This document shows, piece after piece, positions 44,571-56,118 of a DNA stretch of 64,000 nt. This DNA is from Massospora cicadina (Eukaryota; Entomophthoromycota; Entomophthoromycetes; Entomophthorales; Entomophthoraceae), in NCBI GenBank assembly GCA_022478985.1, contig JAKSZP010000124.1, positions 123,529 to 187,528 of the forward strand, given 5' to 3'. Position numbers and translations under genes: made by a program. Positions within the stretch are counted from its first letter, which is position 1. Each line of letters opens with the position of its first letter. The notes below the pieces were generated by a model. It did not search any database and was not told the DNA's origin. It saw nothing but the letters and a program-made list of their open reading frames with translations.

Positions 44571-45581
44571 CCTCCGCTGGTAATAATAAATATGAATAAA
44601 GTAATTTAGGCAGTTATTATGGGACACAGGATTAACTTGCTCCTTGTGAAATTGATAAGTAGCATTCTTCTTCTTCTGGACCTCAGGAACCTGAATGGAG
44701 GTCTCAACTGTAATTGCCGCCTCTGGTACTTCACCTCCCTCCCAAGATTCCCCCTGACTCTTTCCTTCCTCCTCCACGTACCTAAACCCTTTGGAGCTTC
44801 ATACCAGCTCTGGAACTGTTCGTCTTATTGCATCCTGTCTGCAGAAACCCCCTGGGGACTGCACCAACTCCTGGCAAGCCTGGTCCAAGGACACCTGCTG
44901 CTCCACCTTCAAGGCAAGGCCACCTCTTCCTCCAACGTCACAGGCTGCACCACCACAATTGCCAACAACAAATTAGCCTGAAAATTTTGATGGAACATGC
45001 GAGGAAGCTGGATCTGGATTTTGCTGCTTTGGATAGCGCACAGAACATCTGATCATATTCCTCCACAGTATTCCTCCTCTTACTTTACTGAAGCAACGCC
45101 GACCAAGCTAAATCTTGCACCTCATCTGGACATGCCACCTGGTCAATTAAATCCAAACACACCTCCGCTGAACCTGGCAACCTTACCTGCTCCTCCAAAA
45201 GTTCCTGTACCCAGTTTGACTGCTTCACTGGTAAGGTCATCAAATCTTGGCTCAACTTTAAGGCAAATAAATCCTCACCTTCTGACGCATTTGTCAACTG
45301 TCCCTGGAACTGAACCCAGCCAAAAATCTAATAAATCAGCTATAACTCCCTCGACTCAGCGCTTATGGAATCCTTTCCCCGGTCTTCACCAGTCCTACCA
45401 TTTTCCCACACTCTGTGACACACACTCCAGCACCCAATATATCTTACAAAGAAAAAACACTACCAAAAATATCACAATCAAAAGCGTTGTGGTATGGTGA
45501 TACTACACAGGGAGCAAAACTGCTCCTAACTCCTCTTTTGCTTGCCACCACAATGACAGGAAAGTAGTTGAGTCCTTTTAA
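44570..45581 (-). pseudogene. gag region of element D (very degenerate)
   Basis: Open minus frames 45297-45085 and 44777-44439 contain acidic and Trp/Leu-rich stretches (W-V-Q-E-L-L-E-E-Q, D-L-A-W-S-A-L-L) between the 5' LTR and protease, the place of gag. No capsid signature or CCHC knuckle can be identified. The area next to the LTR lacks the TGG primer site seen in B, C, E and G; the bases are TTAAAAGGACTC. Confidence 0.45.
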
Positions 45582-46367
45582 TGTAATGCACTTGCTCCTT
45601 CCAATGAGCCACAAATGAATTGGGAAGCAGGACCTAAGTCAAAGACAAAATTGCAGATAGGATCCCTTAGACCATTCTTCTAGCGTGTGTGCTACATGCA
45701 CCATGGACAAACACTCCTTGGAGGACAGTTGCGAGTATGCTTACCCATGCAACATGCTCTGACTCCAAGAAAAGGTGTATAGGGAGGCAAAAACCCTCCC
45801 AAACTCACTCTCAAAGATCACCTCCTGTTTTTATAGGACAAACATAGACGCTGTAGGTCTAAATATATCAATATAAGCCCCTGGAAGTCAATAAGAAAAT
45901 AGGTAAGGATTAGGAATGCCTTTACTGGTTATATAATAGGCATGTTGATAGAAAATGGAACTAAAGAATCTTTATTCCCCAGATCCCTTTCCTTATAAAG
46001 CTCTGCTGCAAGCATAGTTCAGGCTCCTCCATCATATCTTACACTATGTCCTTTGAAATATGCCATAACCAAACTCCTATTGTCCTAGGCCTGATTGAAT
46101 TCCTTGCTGACTGAACTACCAAACCTAGGACTTGATGTAGTTCTGATCCAAATCCAACCTGAACCTTAAACTCGCCCACTTCAATACCATCTGGGTTGAC
46201 CCCAGGCCTGACACAAGCTCTAACCTCCATCCTGCCTCAGTCTTAACCTCATCCTAGGGCTTAACCAGGACCAATGCTCCCTCGCCTCCTCCTTCTTTCA
46301 CACCAGCTTGTCCTGACTTATCAATGATCAATTTAATATAAAGTTGAAGGAAAACCTCAACTTCTTA
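45582..46367 (-). repeat. 5' LTR of element D
   Basis: Direct repeat of 8951-9729, visibly more diverged than the LTR pairs of C or E, as expected for the outermost, oldest element. Confidence 0.83.
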
Positions 46368-46372
46368 TAATC

Positions 46373-47393
46373 CTTGCATTAGTACTCCCCTGCCAATATT
46401 CTTGAAAGGGGTAATATCAGATATCAGAATACTAGATATGATGGGAAGAATATTAATTTTTAACTCCATAGCAGAATCAATGCTTAGACCTGATAAGGGG
46501 TTAAAGAAATTGCCTCAATAAATCACCTGGAGAAATCATTAATCAGCACAGCTCATATCATTCTAGTAAAATTTTGACAGACTGAACTGAGACTAAGATA
46601 ACCCAAGATAAAGTCATGACTAATCAAAATAAAGGATCATCTGAAGTTCAGGTGATAACTACTTATTGTAGAACCTGAGGCAGAAATTAAGATGAACCTA
46701 AAAAAGGGTAAGAATCATGAATCTGTCTAATGATCAACCTAAGTGTCCCCTGGCTTTTCTGACTTGGGTATTAAATTCATTATTTTTGCCCTATCAAAAT
46801 TATGATACAAAGGTACTATACTTTCCAGAATGCATCACTGACCAAAAGCCTCCTTTCCAGATTTCTCTCCCTATTAATTTTAAATCTTTTCCTTTTAAAG
46901 TTTTATTGTTAAATGCATCATATAAAAAACTCTATTCTAAACTATAACAAAGTTACACCATCATTTCCATATCTAATTTTGTTACTTGACTTTAATAAAA
47001 GTCCATTTCTCCATACTTACTATTGGATGGATACTATAGCTGGTGGGGCATAAGTGGTAACTTGGTACCCTTTTAAATAAAAAACATAATTCATGTGACT
47101 TAGTCAGCCTCAAGTATTTGGCTGTCAGGCTTCTTGGGCATAACACCATTGAGCTAAAAAATGGAAGCCCTACAAATATACTATACCAGTCTAAAGAAGT
47201 AAAAGGCAAATTTTTAGGAAGGGAAGATAAAAAGCTTCTCTTTGTTCAAGTATCATAGGAAAATTTTATAGTCTATATTGCTTTTGCTATCATAGATAAA
47301 AAATTAGCATATAACTCTAATATGGTAAAATAATAAAAATATTGGAGGTGGTCAAGCTTGGGACAAATATACTTTACTGAGAATTTTTCTAGC
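46373..47393. other. AT-rich interval with no recognised gene
   Basis: Right flank of element D. An open frame of 76 codons at 46717-46947 (+) has no recognisable features. A tRNA-like piece is noted separately at 47100-47165. Confidence 0.5.
47100..47165 (-). repeat. Possible tRNA-like SINE remnant
   Basis: On the minus strand TAGCTCAATGG (47156-47146) fits the pol III A box TRGYNNARNNG, and ATACTTGAGGC (47118-47108) lies where a weak B box would be. No target duplication was found. Confidence 0.3.
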
Positions 47394-47463
47394 CAGTACA
47401 GGTTTTGAACTCAAAACCTGCACTAGGGTGGAAGCAGTTTTATCTGCCCAGCTAACAACCCTT
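47394..47463 (-). repeat. tRNA-like short SINE, interrupted at its 5' end by the LINE
   Basis: Minus strand begins AAGGGTTGTTAGCTGGGCAG and shares CACCCTAGTGCAGGT with the SINE at 55595-55659. An A-box-like TAGCTGGGCAG is at 47454-47444. The first 13 bases are duplicated at 55504-55516 because the LINE landed there. Confidence 0.6.
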
Positions 47464-47576
47464 TTTAAAAAAAAACTCCATACTTTATTTAAAAATAAAT
47501 TTTAAGGGAAAGTAAGAGGGGAGGGCGGAATACAGGCGATTCAGCCAAGGGTAAAAAGGACTGGGGGTTTGGGCTG

Positions 47577-48330
47577 CTAGAGTTCTAGCACCTCTGACCA
47601 TTGCTGATTGGCAATCGCCATTGCTAGCCACAGTTCTAGCATCAGTGGGCTTACAGGCCATTCAATTCTCAGTTGATTAGTTGCCTCATCACATATGATG
47701 AGCGATCTGGCAGGGAAAGCCAAACGTGTGGCTTTATAACACCCAGGGATTAGGCGCAAAAATTTTGAGATCCAATGGAGCTGATCAGAAATAATCTAAA
47801 TGGTCTTCAATACCAAACCTTTGTGGTGGGGGCGCTCGTTGCTCAAAACCTTGGTGACAAGCGCACAGTGAATTACCCATACACAATAATGGTAAATGAA
47901 GGCTCATAGTTGGATCAGAGTTGTTCTCAGGGTTTTCATGAAGAAAAGATCCTGTGATGGATGTATTCCCAGTGGCGATTGTTCACCTGATAGGATGTAT
48001 GCATCATGGTCCAGTATTTTTTGAACACGGCGCATTCATAGTAACAGTGGGCTATGTCTGCTTCTGGTTCAGCGCATATGGGGCATTCTTTGTGCTGGTA
48101 GTCCAGCCCACTGTGCTTGCCCAATTTGAATGCCCAATTTAGGATCTGCCAGGTTACCAAACGCTGTTTGGACATTACCAAATGGGAGTTCAGGCCCAAA
48201 ATCAACTCCTTCATTGGGTAGTTGGTGTCATGGCCTTCAGTAGTCCAGTCATTTAGGATTTGTGGATGGGTGGGCAGATTGCACCCCAGTTTTGGGAGTG
48301 GATCCCCATATTCTATCAGCATCAATTTGT
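47577..48330 (-). pseudogene. LINE ORF2 C-terminus with zf-RVT zinc finger
   Basis: The open frame 48325-47936 contains C-P-I-C-A-E-P-E-A-D-I-A-H-C (about 48080-48035), the C-x2-C...H-x3-4-C/H finger found at the C-terminus of many LINE RT proteins, followed by A-V-F-K-K-Y-W. 47759-47577 is the last open frame before the stop; the short 3' UTR runs to 47464. Confidence 0.8.
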
Positions 48331-50460
48331 ACCTTATTTTGATGACTTGGTTGCATATTTGTTGGCAATTTGGTTACGCTCCTCCCAGCTCATTGCAGAA
48401 ATCATTGCAGAATTATGTGCTTTGACATCCCTTTGAATTTGGTTGGCTTCTTAGTCCAATTGCTCAAATGACCATCTGCCCTGATGCACAGCCCAATTGC
48501 ATAGTCACCAGTAGTGTGGAGTACCTTTTTGGGAGGTTATCCATGGGTGGTGCGCCATCCATTCACATATTGAGTGGGGAGAGACCAGCTCTTGGAGGCC
48601 TTGGGCTCTTGCCCAGTTCACGCCCCACGCTAGGGTCGGGCAGCGCATGTGCATCTGTGTTAGCTTCAGGAATGACTTCCCCCATATATGCTGGGCGTGA
48701 GATTCAAAGTCCAGGAGGCCCATGCCTCCTTCATTCTTTGGTTTTGACAGGGCTTCCAGTGGTATTGGCGCTGCCTTCGCCTTGAACCACAGGAAGGTTC
48801 AGAGCATTGTCCTGATTTTCTTCTCTAAGTTTGGGCTCATTGGCAGCACATGAGCAACATACCACAACTTTGAGAAGATGAAGACGTTTATTGCCTGCAC
48901 TTTCTCCTCAAGGCATAGTCTGGCGCTCTTCCAGCATGCCATTTGGATTGATAAGCTTGACAATACTTCCTGTTCAGTCTCCAGTACCGCTGGTCCCTTA
49001 TCATTGAAGAGTATCCTGAGGTATCAGATTGTCTGGGAGTTCATGATTGGCGTTGTGTCAGTTGGCGGGCTGAAGCTCAGGTTGCCAACCCTCATCACTG
49101 AGGTTTTTGCCAAGTTGATTTTTGCATTTGATGCTAGCTGATAGAGGTTTAATAGTTCCTCGGCGCCCTGGAGGAGGTCAGTGAGCTTATGCCTACTACT
49201 GTATCATCAGCAAATGCTAGCATCTTCAGTGGCATTTGGTTAGGGTGGACTAAACCCCAGAGCTTCACATCCACTGCTGCCAGTAGAATGTTGGCTGCAA
49301 AATTAAAGAGTATTAGTGACATAGGGTTGCCTTGTTGGAGACCTTGCCTGACAGGGATTTTGTTGGTTATGCCATCTGTGACAATCACCTTCATTACCAG
49401 GCCCAAGTACAGCGTCGTTATCCATGCTTGAAAAGTGTTGGGGATACTGACTGCCTTTAGTGCCTTGTGAAGGAATGACCATGCTACTTGGTCATATGCC
49501 TTTTCCATGTCGAGGAACATAAGGTACCCCTGTTCAATGCCCCTCACATCCTGGAGTACGCTCTGACTGAACCAATGCTGTCCCATATACTATGGCCTTT
49601 GACGAAGCCATTCTGGGCATTATGGAGTGTGCGTGGTGCTGTTGCCATCAGTCAATTAGATAGTATGTGCATGAGCAGTTTATAATTGGCGTTTGATAGT
49701 GCAATTGGGCGCCAGTTCTGAAGTTGGCATCTGAGGCCCTTTTTGTACAGAAGTACAATTTGGGTCTCTTGGCCTCCCAGAAATTTGCTGGCCATTTTGC
49801 AAACAGTGGTTAAAGAGGGCTTTGAGCTCTGGCGCAATGCAGTCTCAGAATATGCTGTATATTTCTGCACACATATTGTTGGGGCCTGGTGCTTTCATTC
49901 TTGGCGACTCCTTTAGTGCCCTCTTAACTTCATCAATAGAGATTTTGGTGGATAGCTTGGTGACATCTTCTGGCGTACAGCCCCCCAGTGCCAGCTTGGC
50001 CAGGTCAATAAGGGTTTTTGTCACCAATTCGCTCATTTTTCATTGTCAGAAAAGATCACTAAAAAATTGCTTGACCTCATGCTTGATCATTTTGGGGTCT
50101 GTTGATACTTCCCCTTCTGCTGTCTCCACTTCCCTGTACCCTAGCCTTGGTTCAAATTTCCTTGAGGTGCTTCAGGCCCTCTTTGGTCATCATCCCCGCT
50201 AGGCTCTGATATTGGTAAGTGCATTGGTCCATCTCTCTGAGTCTTGCTTCATCATTATGGCCCAATACTTTTTGTGTGTTGTTTGAGTACTTGCTCCACC
50301 AGTCCTCACTGTCCTGCCAGGTGAGCCTCATCCTTTCTAATTTAGACTTCAGCTGCTTCATGGTGGCAGTTCGCTTGTAGGAGGTCACTTTTTTGAACTT
50401 CATACTATCATGCTTCATTTTTGCTTTGATCTGAGTCCATTGTTCTAGTGGGTCCAACTC
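48330..50460 (-). pseudogene. LINE reverse transcriptase
   Basis: Linker (50457-50152), then I-S-I-D-E-V-K-R-A-L and K-A-P-G-P-N-N (50036-49845), N-W-R-P-I-A-L-S-N-A-N-Y-K (about 49715-49675), M-F-L-D-M-E-K-A-Y-D-Q-V (about 49525-49485) with the first catalytic Asp, G-L-Q-Q-G-N-P-M-S-L and the active-site box F-A-D-D-T-V (about 49205-49185), all intact. At least three frameshifts separate the pieces. It performs target-primed reverse transcription of its own RNA. Confidence 0.88.
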
Positions 50461-50479
50461 TGGGCAGTTGTCCAGATAT

Positions 50480-51320
50480 GCTACCAGTCAATCCAGTCCA
50501 GCATCAATCTTTTGGCGCCATTCCCCATCCCTCAGCGTGGCTGGTGCCAGTTGCCACTTGCGGTTCCTCAGAGGTTCATCAAGGTCAATATCCACACAGA
50601 TGACCATGTGGTCACTTTTGGCATTTATGCTAACCTCACTGTTGGATGTCATTGGCTTGAGATCCGATGACACTAGGATGTAGTCTAAATGTGATCCTGA
50701 CAGTGGGGATCCAGCGGCGTCATATGACCACCATGTTAAGTTGGCTGGGTCATTGTCCTCTTCATCAATTGTTAGGCACATCCCCAATTTGACTAGGTAA
50801 TTGAGCATCTTGTCAGCCTTACTGTTGGGATGTTCTCTCATTGGGAACATATCCCAGCTCACATTCATCCAACAGTTCAGGTCTCCTGCTATTACGGTCA
50901 TTGCTTTGGATGGCACTTCTGCTAAGAATTCCCAAAAAATACAGTTTTTGTGGAGCTTCAGTGGGGCGTAGACTGCTACCACTCGTATGCTCTTGCCAGT
51001 TTCTCTGTTTGTAGCCATTGCTATCAAGATCCTACTGGCATGAGTTTCTTCCACAAATTCCAGGTCTATTTTCTTGTCCATTGCGACAAATGCCACATGG
51101 TCCGTCCATAGGGCTTGGTAGCCTATTTGGTGGGACCATGGGTGGTTTTTTGCATCACAGTTTGACTCAGCACCATTTCCTTTTGGTTACCAGCTTGTGT
51201 TTCTGAAATAAAAATTAGGTCAATATTATTATTAGTTTTTAAATGGTGCATCTTCCTCCTCCTCATTTGTATGCTCGCCATCCCCTGAGCATTTGTGGTC
51301 GCTATCCTCATTTTTGGCTG
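50480..51320 (-). pseudogene. LINE apurinic/apyrimidinic-type endonuclease (APE)
   Basis: Motifs in order: T-N-A-Q-G-M (51300), I-F-I-S-E-T-Q-A (about 51215, metal-binding Glu), A-V-Y-A-P-L (about 50970), I-A-G-D-L-N-C-W (about 50890) with Asp and Asn, S-H-L-D-Y-I-L-V-S (about 50690) and S-D-H-M-V-I (about 50615) with the final Asp-His pair. All catalytic residues are present. A frameshift near 51110 separates the first 60 residues from the remaining 200. The enzyme nicks the target DNA to prime reverse transcription. Confidence 0.88.
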
Positions 51321-51599
51321 CCCAACCCATGGGTATGAGGTTTAGCATTGTCTGGGTTGTGGATCAAGTCATGTACTGAGGTCTGGTTGGTAGATGATGG
51401 TGGCATCAATGGTTGGTGGGGTGTATTATTCAGTTTTTGGGGTCAGTTGGTTGGGACTGGGATTATATTCCTGGGCATCCTGTGTACTGGGAATTTGGTC
51501 GCCATCCCCATCTCCATGTCAATGGATAATGGGGATGGTTTTATGATTGGGTCTGGGTGCCCCTTGTCCCCTGCTGGTGGAGCAGCAGATTCCCCCTCA

Positions 51600-52530
51600 T
51601 CCGTTGGTCAGATTTGCACCCCTTCATTTGATTTAGTGGCAGAACTCAATTTTTAGTTGGTGATTGTCCAGCTGACTTTGTCAATTTTGTTGCACCTGCT
51701 GATTTTTGCTGGTCACCTCAGGTTTATTTGCCAATGACTTCTGATTCAATTTAGTATTCGCTTTTGTCTTGTCAGGCTTCAATTTTGATTTGCTGGCTTC
51801 CTGCATCCATCCTTGCTTGGGAGACTTCTTTGGGTTCACCTTCTGCCATCTTTCCTCCTTGGACCATCCATTCCACTTGGGTTGGACGTTTCTCTGTTGG
51901 TCCAGGGTCAGTTCCCTCATCCATTGCATAAGATTCAGGGTTTGGATTTATAAATGGTTCATCATCCACTTCAGGTCGCTTTGCCGCTTCTTGTTCCCAT
52001 GCTTCTCTATGTGCCAGGTCCAATTCTTGTTGTTGGCGTTTCATATCCGCTACCTCTGTTAGGTTGCACGGGATCCATTCTCTGGCTTTTGGGTGGAGGA
52101 AAGTCTTGGTACCAACCTTGGTGATCCCCCCAATGGGGTCATATTTGTATTCCCATGTAGTTTTACCTTTACAATGGTGGCATTGAGCCATTGTGTGGCC
52201 TGTCTGGTAACAGAACTGGCACACTTGTTTGGCATCCTCCTGTTTGATGTATACTACCCTGTTGAGGCCAGGCAGGCGGATGAATCAGGGTAGAGCAATT
52301 TTGTTTGGTTTCATCCAGGGTGCCAGTTTGTACAGCGCTTCCACTGTCTTGAGGGCAGAGGCACTTTGTGATGTAATTGCCACCAGCTTGCCAAAATTCT
52401 TGTACTTCCCCATAGTATGACAATCTGGTCCAGATTGCTTTGTGCACCCACTCCCATTCATGATTGGTGGGGAGATTCTGGAAGGTTACCCACCTTGCAG
52501 TTTGGTTGGCATATCTGGTCAGCTCCATTT
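51600..52530 (-). pseudogene. LINE ORF1 C-terminal part: RRM-like segment and CCHC knuckle
   Basis: The frame 52528-52169 starts with R-W-V-T-F-Q-N-L-P and L-S-Y-Y-G-E-V-Q-E-F, resembling the first half of an RRM fold. After a frameshift, 52224-51772 begins with C-Q-F-C-Y-Q-T-G-H-T-M-A-Q-C, a perfect C-x2-C-x4-H-x4-C zinc knuckle, and continues as a charged, Lys/Pro/Gln-rich tail to about 51680. ORF1 proteins bind the element RNA. Confidence 0.75.
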
Positions 52531-52544
52531 GCAGATAAATCCCC

Positions 52545-54900
52545 TTATATTTGATGCCAATTTTCAGGGAGTTTCTTGTGGTCCAATTTGCCTGGGATTG
52601 CTATATCTATATAGCCTCGTTTGGGTACCCAGTGGTGATCAAAGTCCCCTCCAGCTAGGACTTTGTCAAGTTCCTGATAAATTGACATTATCAGGTCAGA
52701 CCATTCCTCCTCCACTAGCTGCAGGTGGATTTGGATAGCATCCTTTAGGTACAATTTCAGTGCCTGGCAGTCTGTAAAGCCCCCGCTGATCAACTGACAG
52801 ATGTACTCAATGTGGCTCCCTGCTCCATTCCAGGTGTTGTCTTTGGTATGCACTGCCGCGGTGCTGTAGGATTTGGTTTTTTCGCTTGGTTTGGGTACTT
52901 TGGTGGGGGTCTTTCCCTTCAAAATCCAGCTTACCAATTCATCAAGGCTGAACCCCCGGTTGAGGAATGCTTTTATCTGGTGAATGCTGATATCTTGGTG
53001 GCTGATACTTTTAGTCATTTGTGCTCCAATCTCGAGGCTCTTCCACTCTAGGGCATCCATTGGTGAGAACCCCAGTTGGTACCACTTGAGGGTGGATTCT
53101 GGGCCACACGTTGGGTGGAGGTATTTTTGAAGAACCTCCAGCATAATCGAGCTATGCTGGCACCAGTCCCTTACTGTGACACTATTCCAGCCCCCATCTG
53201 TAAATACTCATGCCATGGCTTCTGGAACACCTGCTTCACTCTATTGGAATGCTTTGGAGGGGGTGAAACCTTTGGCGGCATATGGGGCCACTAGCATCAG
53301 TTCCAGGAAGGATTGCTTCCAATCCTGGATAGTTTCAATGTGGATCCCCACTTTGAGCCATTCTCATCCCAAGTCTGAGGCTGTGACCCCTTTCATCGCC
53401 ATTGCCTCTTGTGGTGAAATCTCATGTTCCATCCACAGTTGGGCTGATTCAGGGGTGAACCCCACTGCGTCCCAGTCTGCAGCTTCAGCAATTGTTGCAG
53501 CATCGCGCCAGATTTTCCACTTTTCAATTGGGAATGGTCAGCCTCTAAGAGTTTTGTGAATCGGTTTAGTCACCCCCAGCTCTGCCCATTCATGCACTAG
53601 GTCCATACTGGCCCCCGCTCAGAACCAGTATTTCATCTCCATCAGTGTGAATCCATTGGTGGACCAGTTGATGGCCTCTTCCAGCAACTGATCCTGGAAA
53701 GGTCCCCACTCCACTGCTTTTTCCTTTGTCCAGCCCACTTTCATCAGGTCAGAAACAGTAGCTGGTGGAATCTGGGTGTAAACCAGTGTAAGGCCTCAGT
53801 GGCCTTGAACCCAGCCATGATTCATGGTAGTGCCTCCTCTGGGGAGAACATGGTATGTTGGGCCCATTTGAGGGCAGTCAAGGTATTCAGGAATTGTTTT
53901 GCATAATTGGCTAAATCTGTTAGGTTGAGGCCTGATCTCCTGACAGCGTGGGCATATTATGCTGTAATGCCTGCCTTGTTATACTCCATCACATTTAAAA
54001 GATCAATGCCAGCCTCCATCCAGTCCTTTGCATCCACCAGTTTTAAATCTTTGCAGATTGTGGCCTTGATCACCTTGTTCTCCACAAGGATTTTTATCTA
54101 TTCTAGGGTGTCTTCAGTCTAAACTCATGATGCTTCGAATAGTACCACCATGTTGATCAAGATTTGGGTGTCGAGCCAGCATTTGGCTGCTCCGGCAGAA
54201 AACTTGTGGTCTCACCACATAGCCATGATGGCTGGTTTGATACCTTTGGAGACCCACTGAGTCACCATAGAGTATGGGAACTGGAAGGCCTCCTATTGTT
54301 TGACCTTACGGGCAGACATACCTTGGTACACCAACATGTCTGACTGGATCAGGGTATATTTTACCGGGGCCCTGGCCACTGACTTGATTGCTGTCAGTGT
54401 TTTAGCCCCTTCCAGTAGTACTTTTAGTTTTTTTGCTAAATTTTCTCAAGTGTCCAATCCCTCAGATTCAGTCCCTGATATAGCTTCACCCCCATCTTTT
54501 GGGTTGGTCTTTGATGGTTTATATTGGTTTAGCAATTGGCTCTGTGCTAATATAATCCCCTCTGACAGCTTATAATTGTTGGGGTTTGTTCCTGATTGTC
54601 CATTCAGGATCAGCTATCAATTCATAGGTTGAGCTAGAGCCCCCTGTTGATATGAATTCATTGGGGATTGCACCTGATGGTGTATCAGGGATCATGCCTG
54701 ACAATTTTCTCATGTCACAAATCAATTTTGGTCAGGGACCATTTGCCCCCCCAACTGGGCCTTGTCAGAACTGGTGCCTGACTTCTTCTTCACTCAAATA
54801 CCCTGAGTAGATTCAGTAAGTTTCTCCATGTTGGCAGAAAACTTTTTATAGCTTTGCTCTGTTAGTTTGAGTTGCTGATTTTTATCAATCAAATCCAAGT
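52545..54900 (-). pseudogene. LINE ORF1 N-terminal part: tandem Trp-Gly repeats
   Basis: Read leftward, units of about 14-15 residues recur, with the pattern W-x3-G-(F/V/I)-(T/S)-x3-A-x2-W. Examples are D-A-V-G-F-T-P-E-S-A-Q-L-W (about 53485-53445), Y-Q-L-G-F-S-P-M-D-A-L-E-W (about 53080-53045) and N-R-G-F-S-L-D-E-L-V-S-W (about 52965-52930). Several Trp positions are TGA or TAG, so G-to-A decay explains many stops. Beyond about 54000 the pattern is faint. I know of no standard LINE ORF1 domain with this repeat; it resembles helical-repeat arrays. Confidence 0.65.
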
Positions 54901-55576
54901 CAGTTTTGGATCCAACCAATACTTCATCCAGGTTTTTTGTTATTTTCACAAAATTTTCTCATCCTGCGAGGCACCAATCCTCTCTACTGGTTGAGGTTCA
55001 GTGGGGAATATTCCCAACACCGCTGTTCTTGGTGTCAGGCCTTGCTCCCCAAAGGTGTCTCTTGTTATCTGGTTGTTGGCAGTCACTGATCCTAGGGAGT
55101 CAACCCTGTTATCTATGCTAGTTGCAAGGGCACTATGACCCTTTGATGCATTCATGCATTTCATCATTGTTCATGTCACCAAATCATTACTTGATGTACA
55201 TGGGTTGTATTGCCCTTCCCCATTATTAGTCATGTGGGGGCTTGGGCCAGCGGGAAGTTCATTAGATGGTACATCCATCATAGCATCCTTTGTATTATTA
55301 TTGTTATTTAATATTGGTGCAGGCAAGTTATCCATTTTTATGTGCTGCACATAGATGGGCGGATTGACTTCCCTACACTTGGGTGGTTGGCCATGGTTCA
55401 CTGCTCTATAATCGCAGTGCACACCGGCAGTTGGTTGCTCTCTCAATTCTTGTTCAGTTCACTTTTTGATTTAAAAAGTGGTGTATGCAAGAGAGAAAAA
55501 AAGGCTAACAACCCTTAAACTTTATATTTAATTATAATTACTTATATGATGCATGTGATTATTCATAGTTCTTATC

Positions 55577-55677
55577 AATATCATTGATATAAAAAAATTA
55601 TTCGAGATGGGACCTGCACTAGGGGTGAAAGAAGCTTTAGCCGCTTGGCTAACCAGCCTAATATCATTGATATAAAA
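55577..55677 (-). repeat. 65-bp tRNA-like SINE with 18-bp TSD
   Basis: The body is 55595-55659, between two perfect copies of AATATCATTGATATAAAA (55577-55594 and 55660-55677). The minus strand starts AGGCTGGTTAGCCAAGCGG; TAGCCAAGCGG (55651-55641) matches the A box exactly. The region GGTCCCATCTC is a weak B box. There is no extra tail beyond the tRNA-like body, making it extremely short for a SINE. Confidence 0.75.
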
Positions 55678-56118
55678 GAACTCTACTATCTATCTCTAAA
55701 TAAAAATCTATAAATTATCTATGATACTTATAATAGATAAATATGACAGCCATCACAAATGAATATAATGGATTAGCATGAAATAGTTATATTTTTCATT
55801 TATAGATATTTTTTATTCTTATCTATTCTCTATAATAGATTTGAAAAATAGACTTAAATCTATAACTTTCATATAAAAGTCCTAATAGGCTTTGAAATGA
55901 ATCTCGAGTCGGCATTATTTGCGAACAAAGCTGCAAGCTGTAGCTAACAGAAATAACTTGAGGCGTTGAGTTTCGCCTTGTTAAGGCTGACTAAATTTAG
56001 TTAAAATTATAGGTGTAATATTGAACTTTTAGTTTTATAGAATAGGCACGTAAAACTAAATCAAGCGGTTTGTGTATCCGGCTAGATTTGGATTTTAAGA
56101 CATTTCAATACTGAAGCC

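Larger units (their letters stand above)
8951..46367 (-). mobile_element. Chromovirus-type Ty3/gypsy element D, split by nested insertions
   Basis: The outermost element of the nest. LTRs are at 8951-9729 (3') and 45582-46367 (5'). Internal coding runs leftward: gag about 45500-44580, protease 44570-44230, RT 44050-42500, RNase H to about 41900, integrase 41660-40878, then 32608-32452, then 10052-9735 ending in a chromodomain. Removing G and H (each with one TSD copy) leaves about 6.8 kb, including a ~0.8 kb extra block in the RT. Flanks TGATC (8946-8950) and TAATC (46368-46372) may be a decayed 5-bp TSD. All genes are dead. Confidence 0.85.
47464..55503 (-). mobile_element. APE-type LINE (non-LTR retrotransposon), complete length
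   Basis: About 8.04 kb flanked by a 13-bp perfect duplication GCTAACAACCCTT (47451-47463 and 55504-55516). Read leftward it has Trp-rich tandem repeats, an RRM-like segment and CCHC knuckle (ORF1), then APE endonuclease, RT and a C-terminal zf-RVT finger (ORF2). The 3' end is A/T-rich (TTTTTTTTTAAAA), not a plain poly(A). Frameshifts and stops are scattered, so this copy is inactive, but most catalytic motifs are preserved. The domain set fits the Tad/L1-like LINEs of fungi. Confidence 0.88.

Noticed and set aside
44619..45500. Long plus-strand open frames (44619-44981, 44997-45500) as genes
   Set aside because: They are antisense to the gag region of element D, whose other domains are all on the minus strand.
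8946..46372. TGATC/TAATC as firm TSD of element D
   Set aside because: One mismatch and decayed LTR ends; kept only as a possibility.
46382..46400. TTAGTACT near 46386 as another ultra-short insert
   Set aside because: The CCATC half of the core is missing and there is no duplication.
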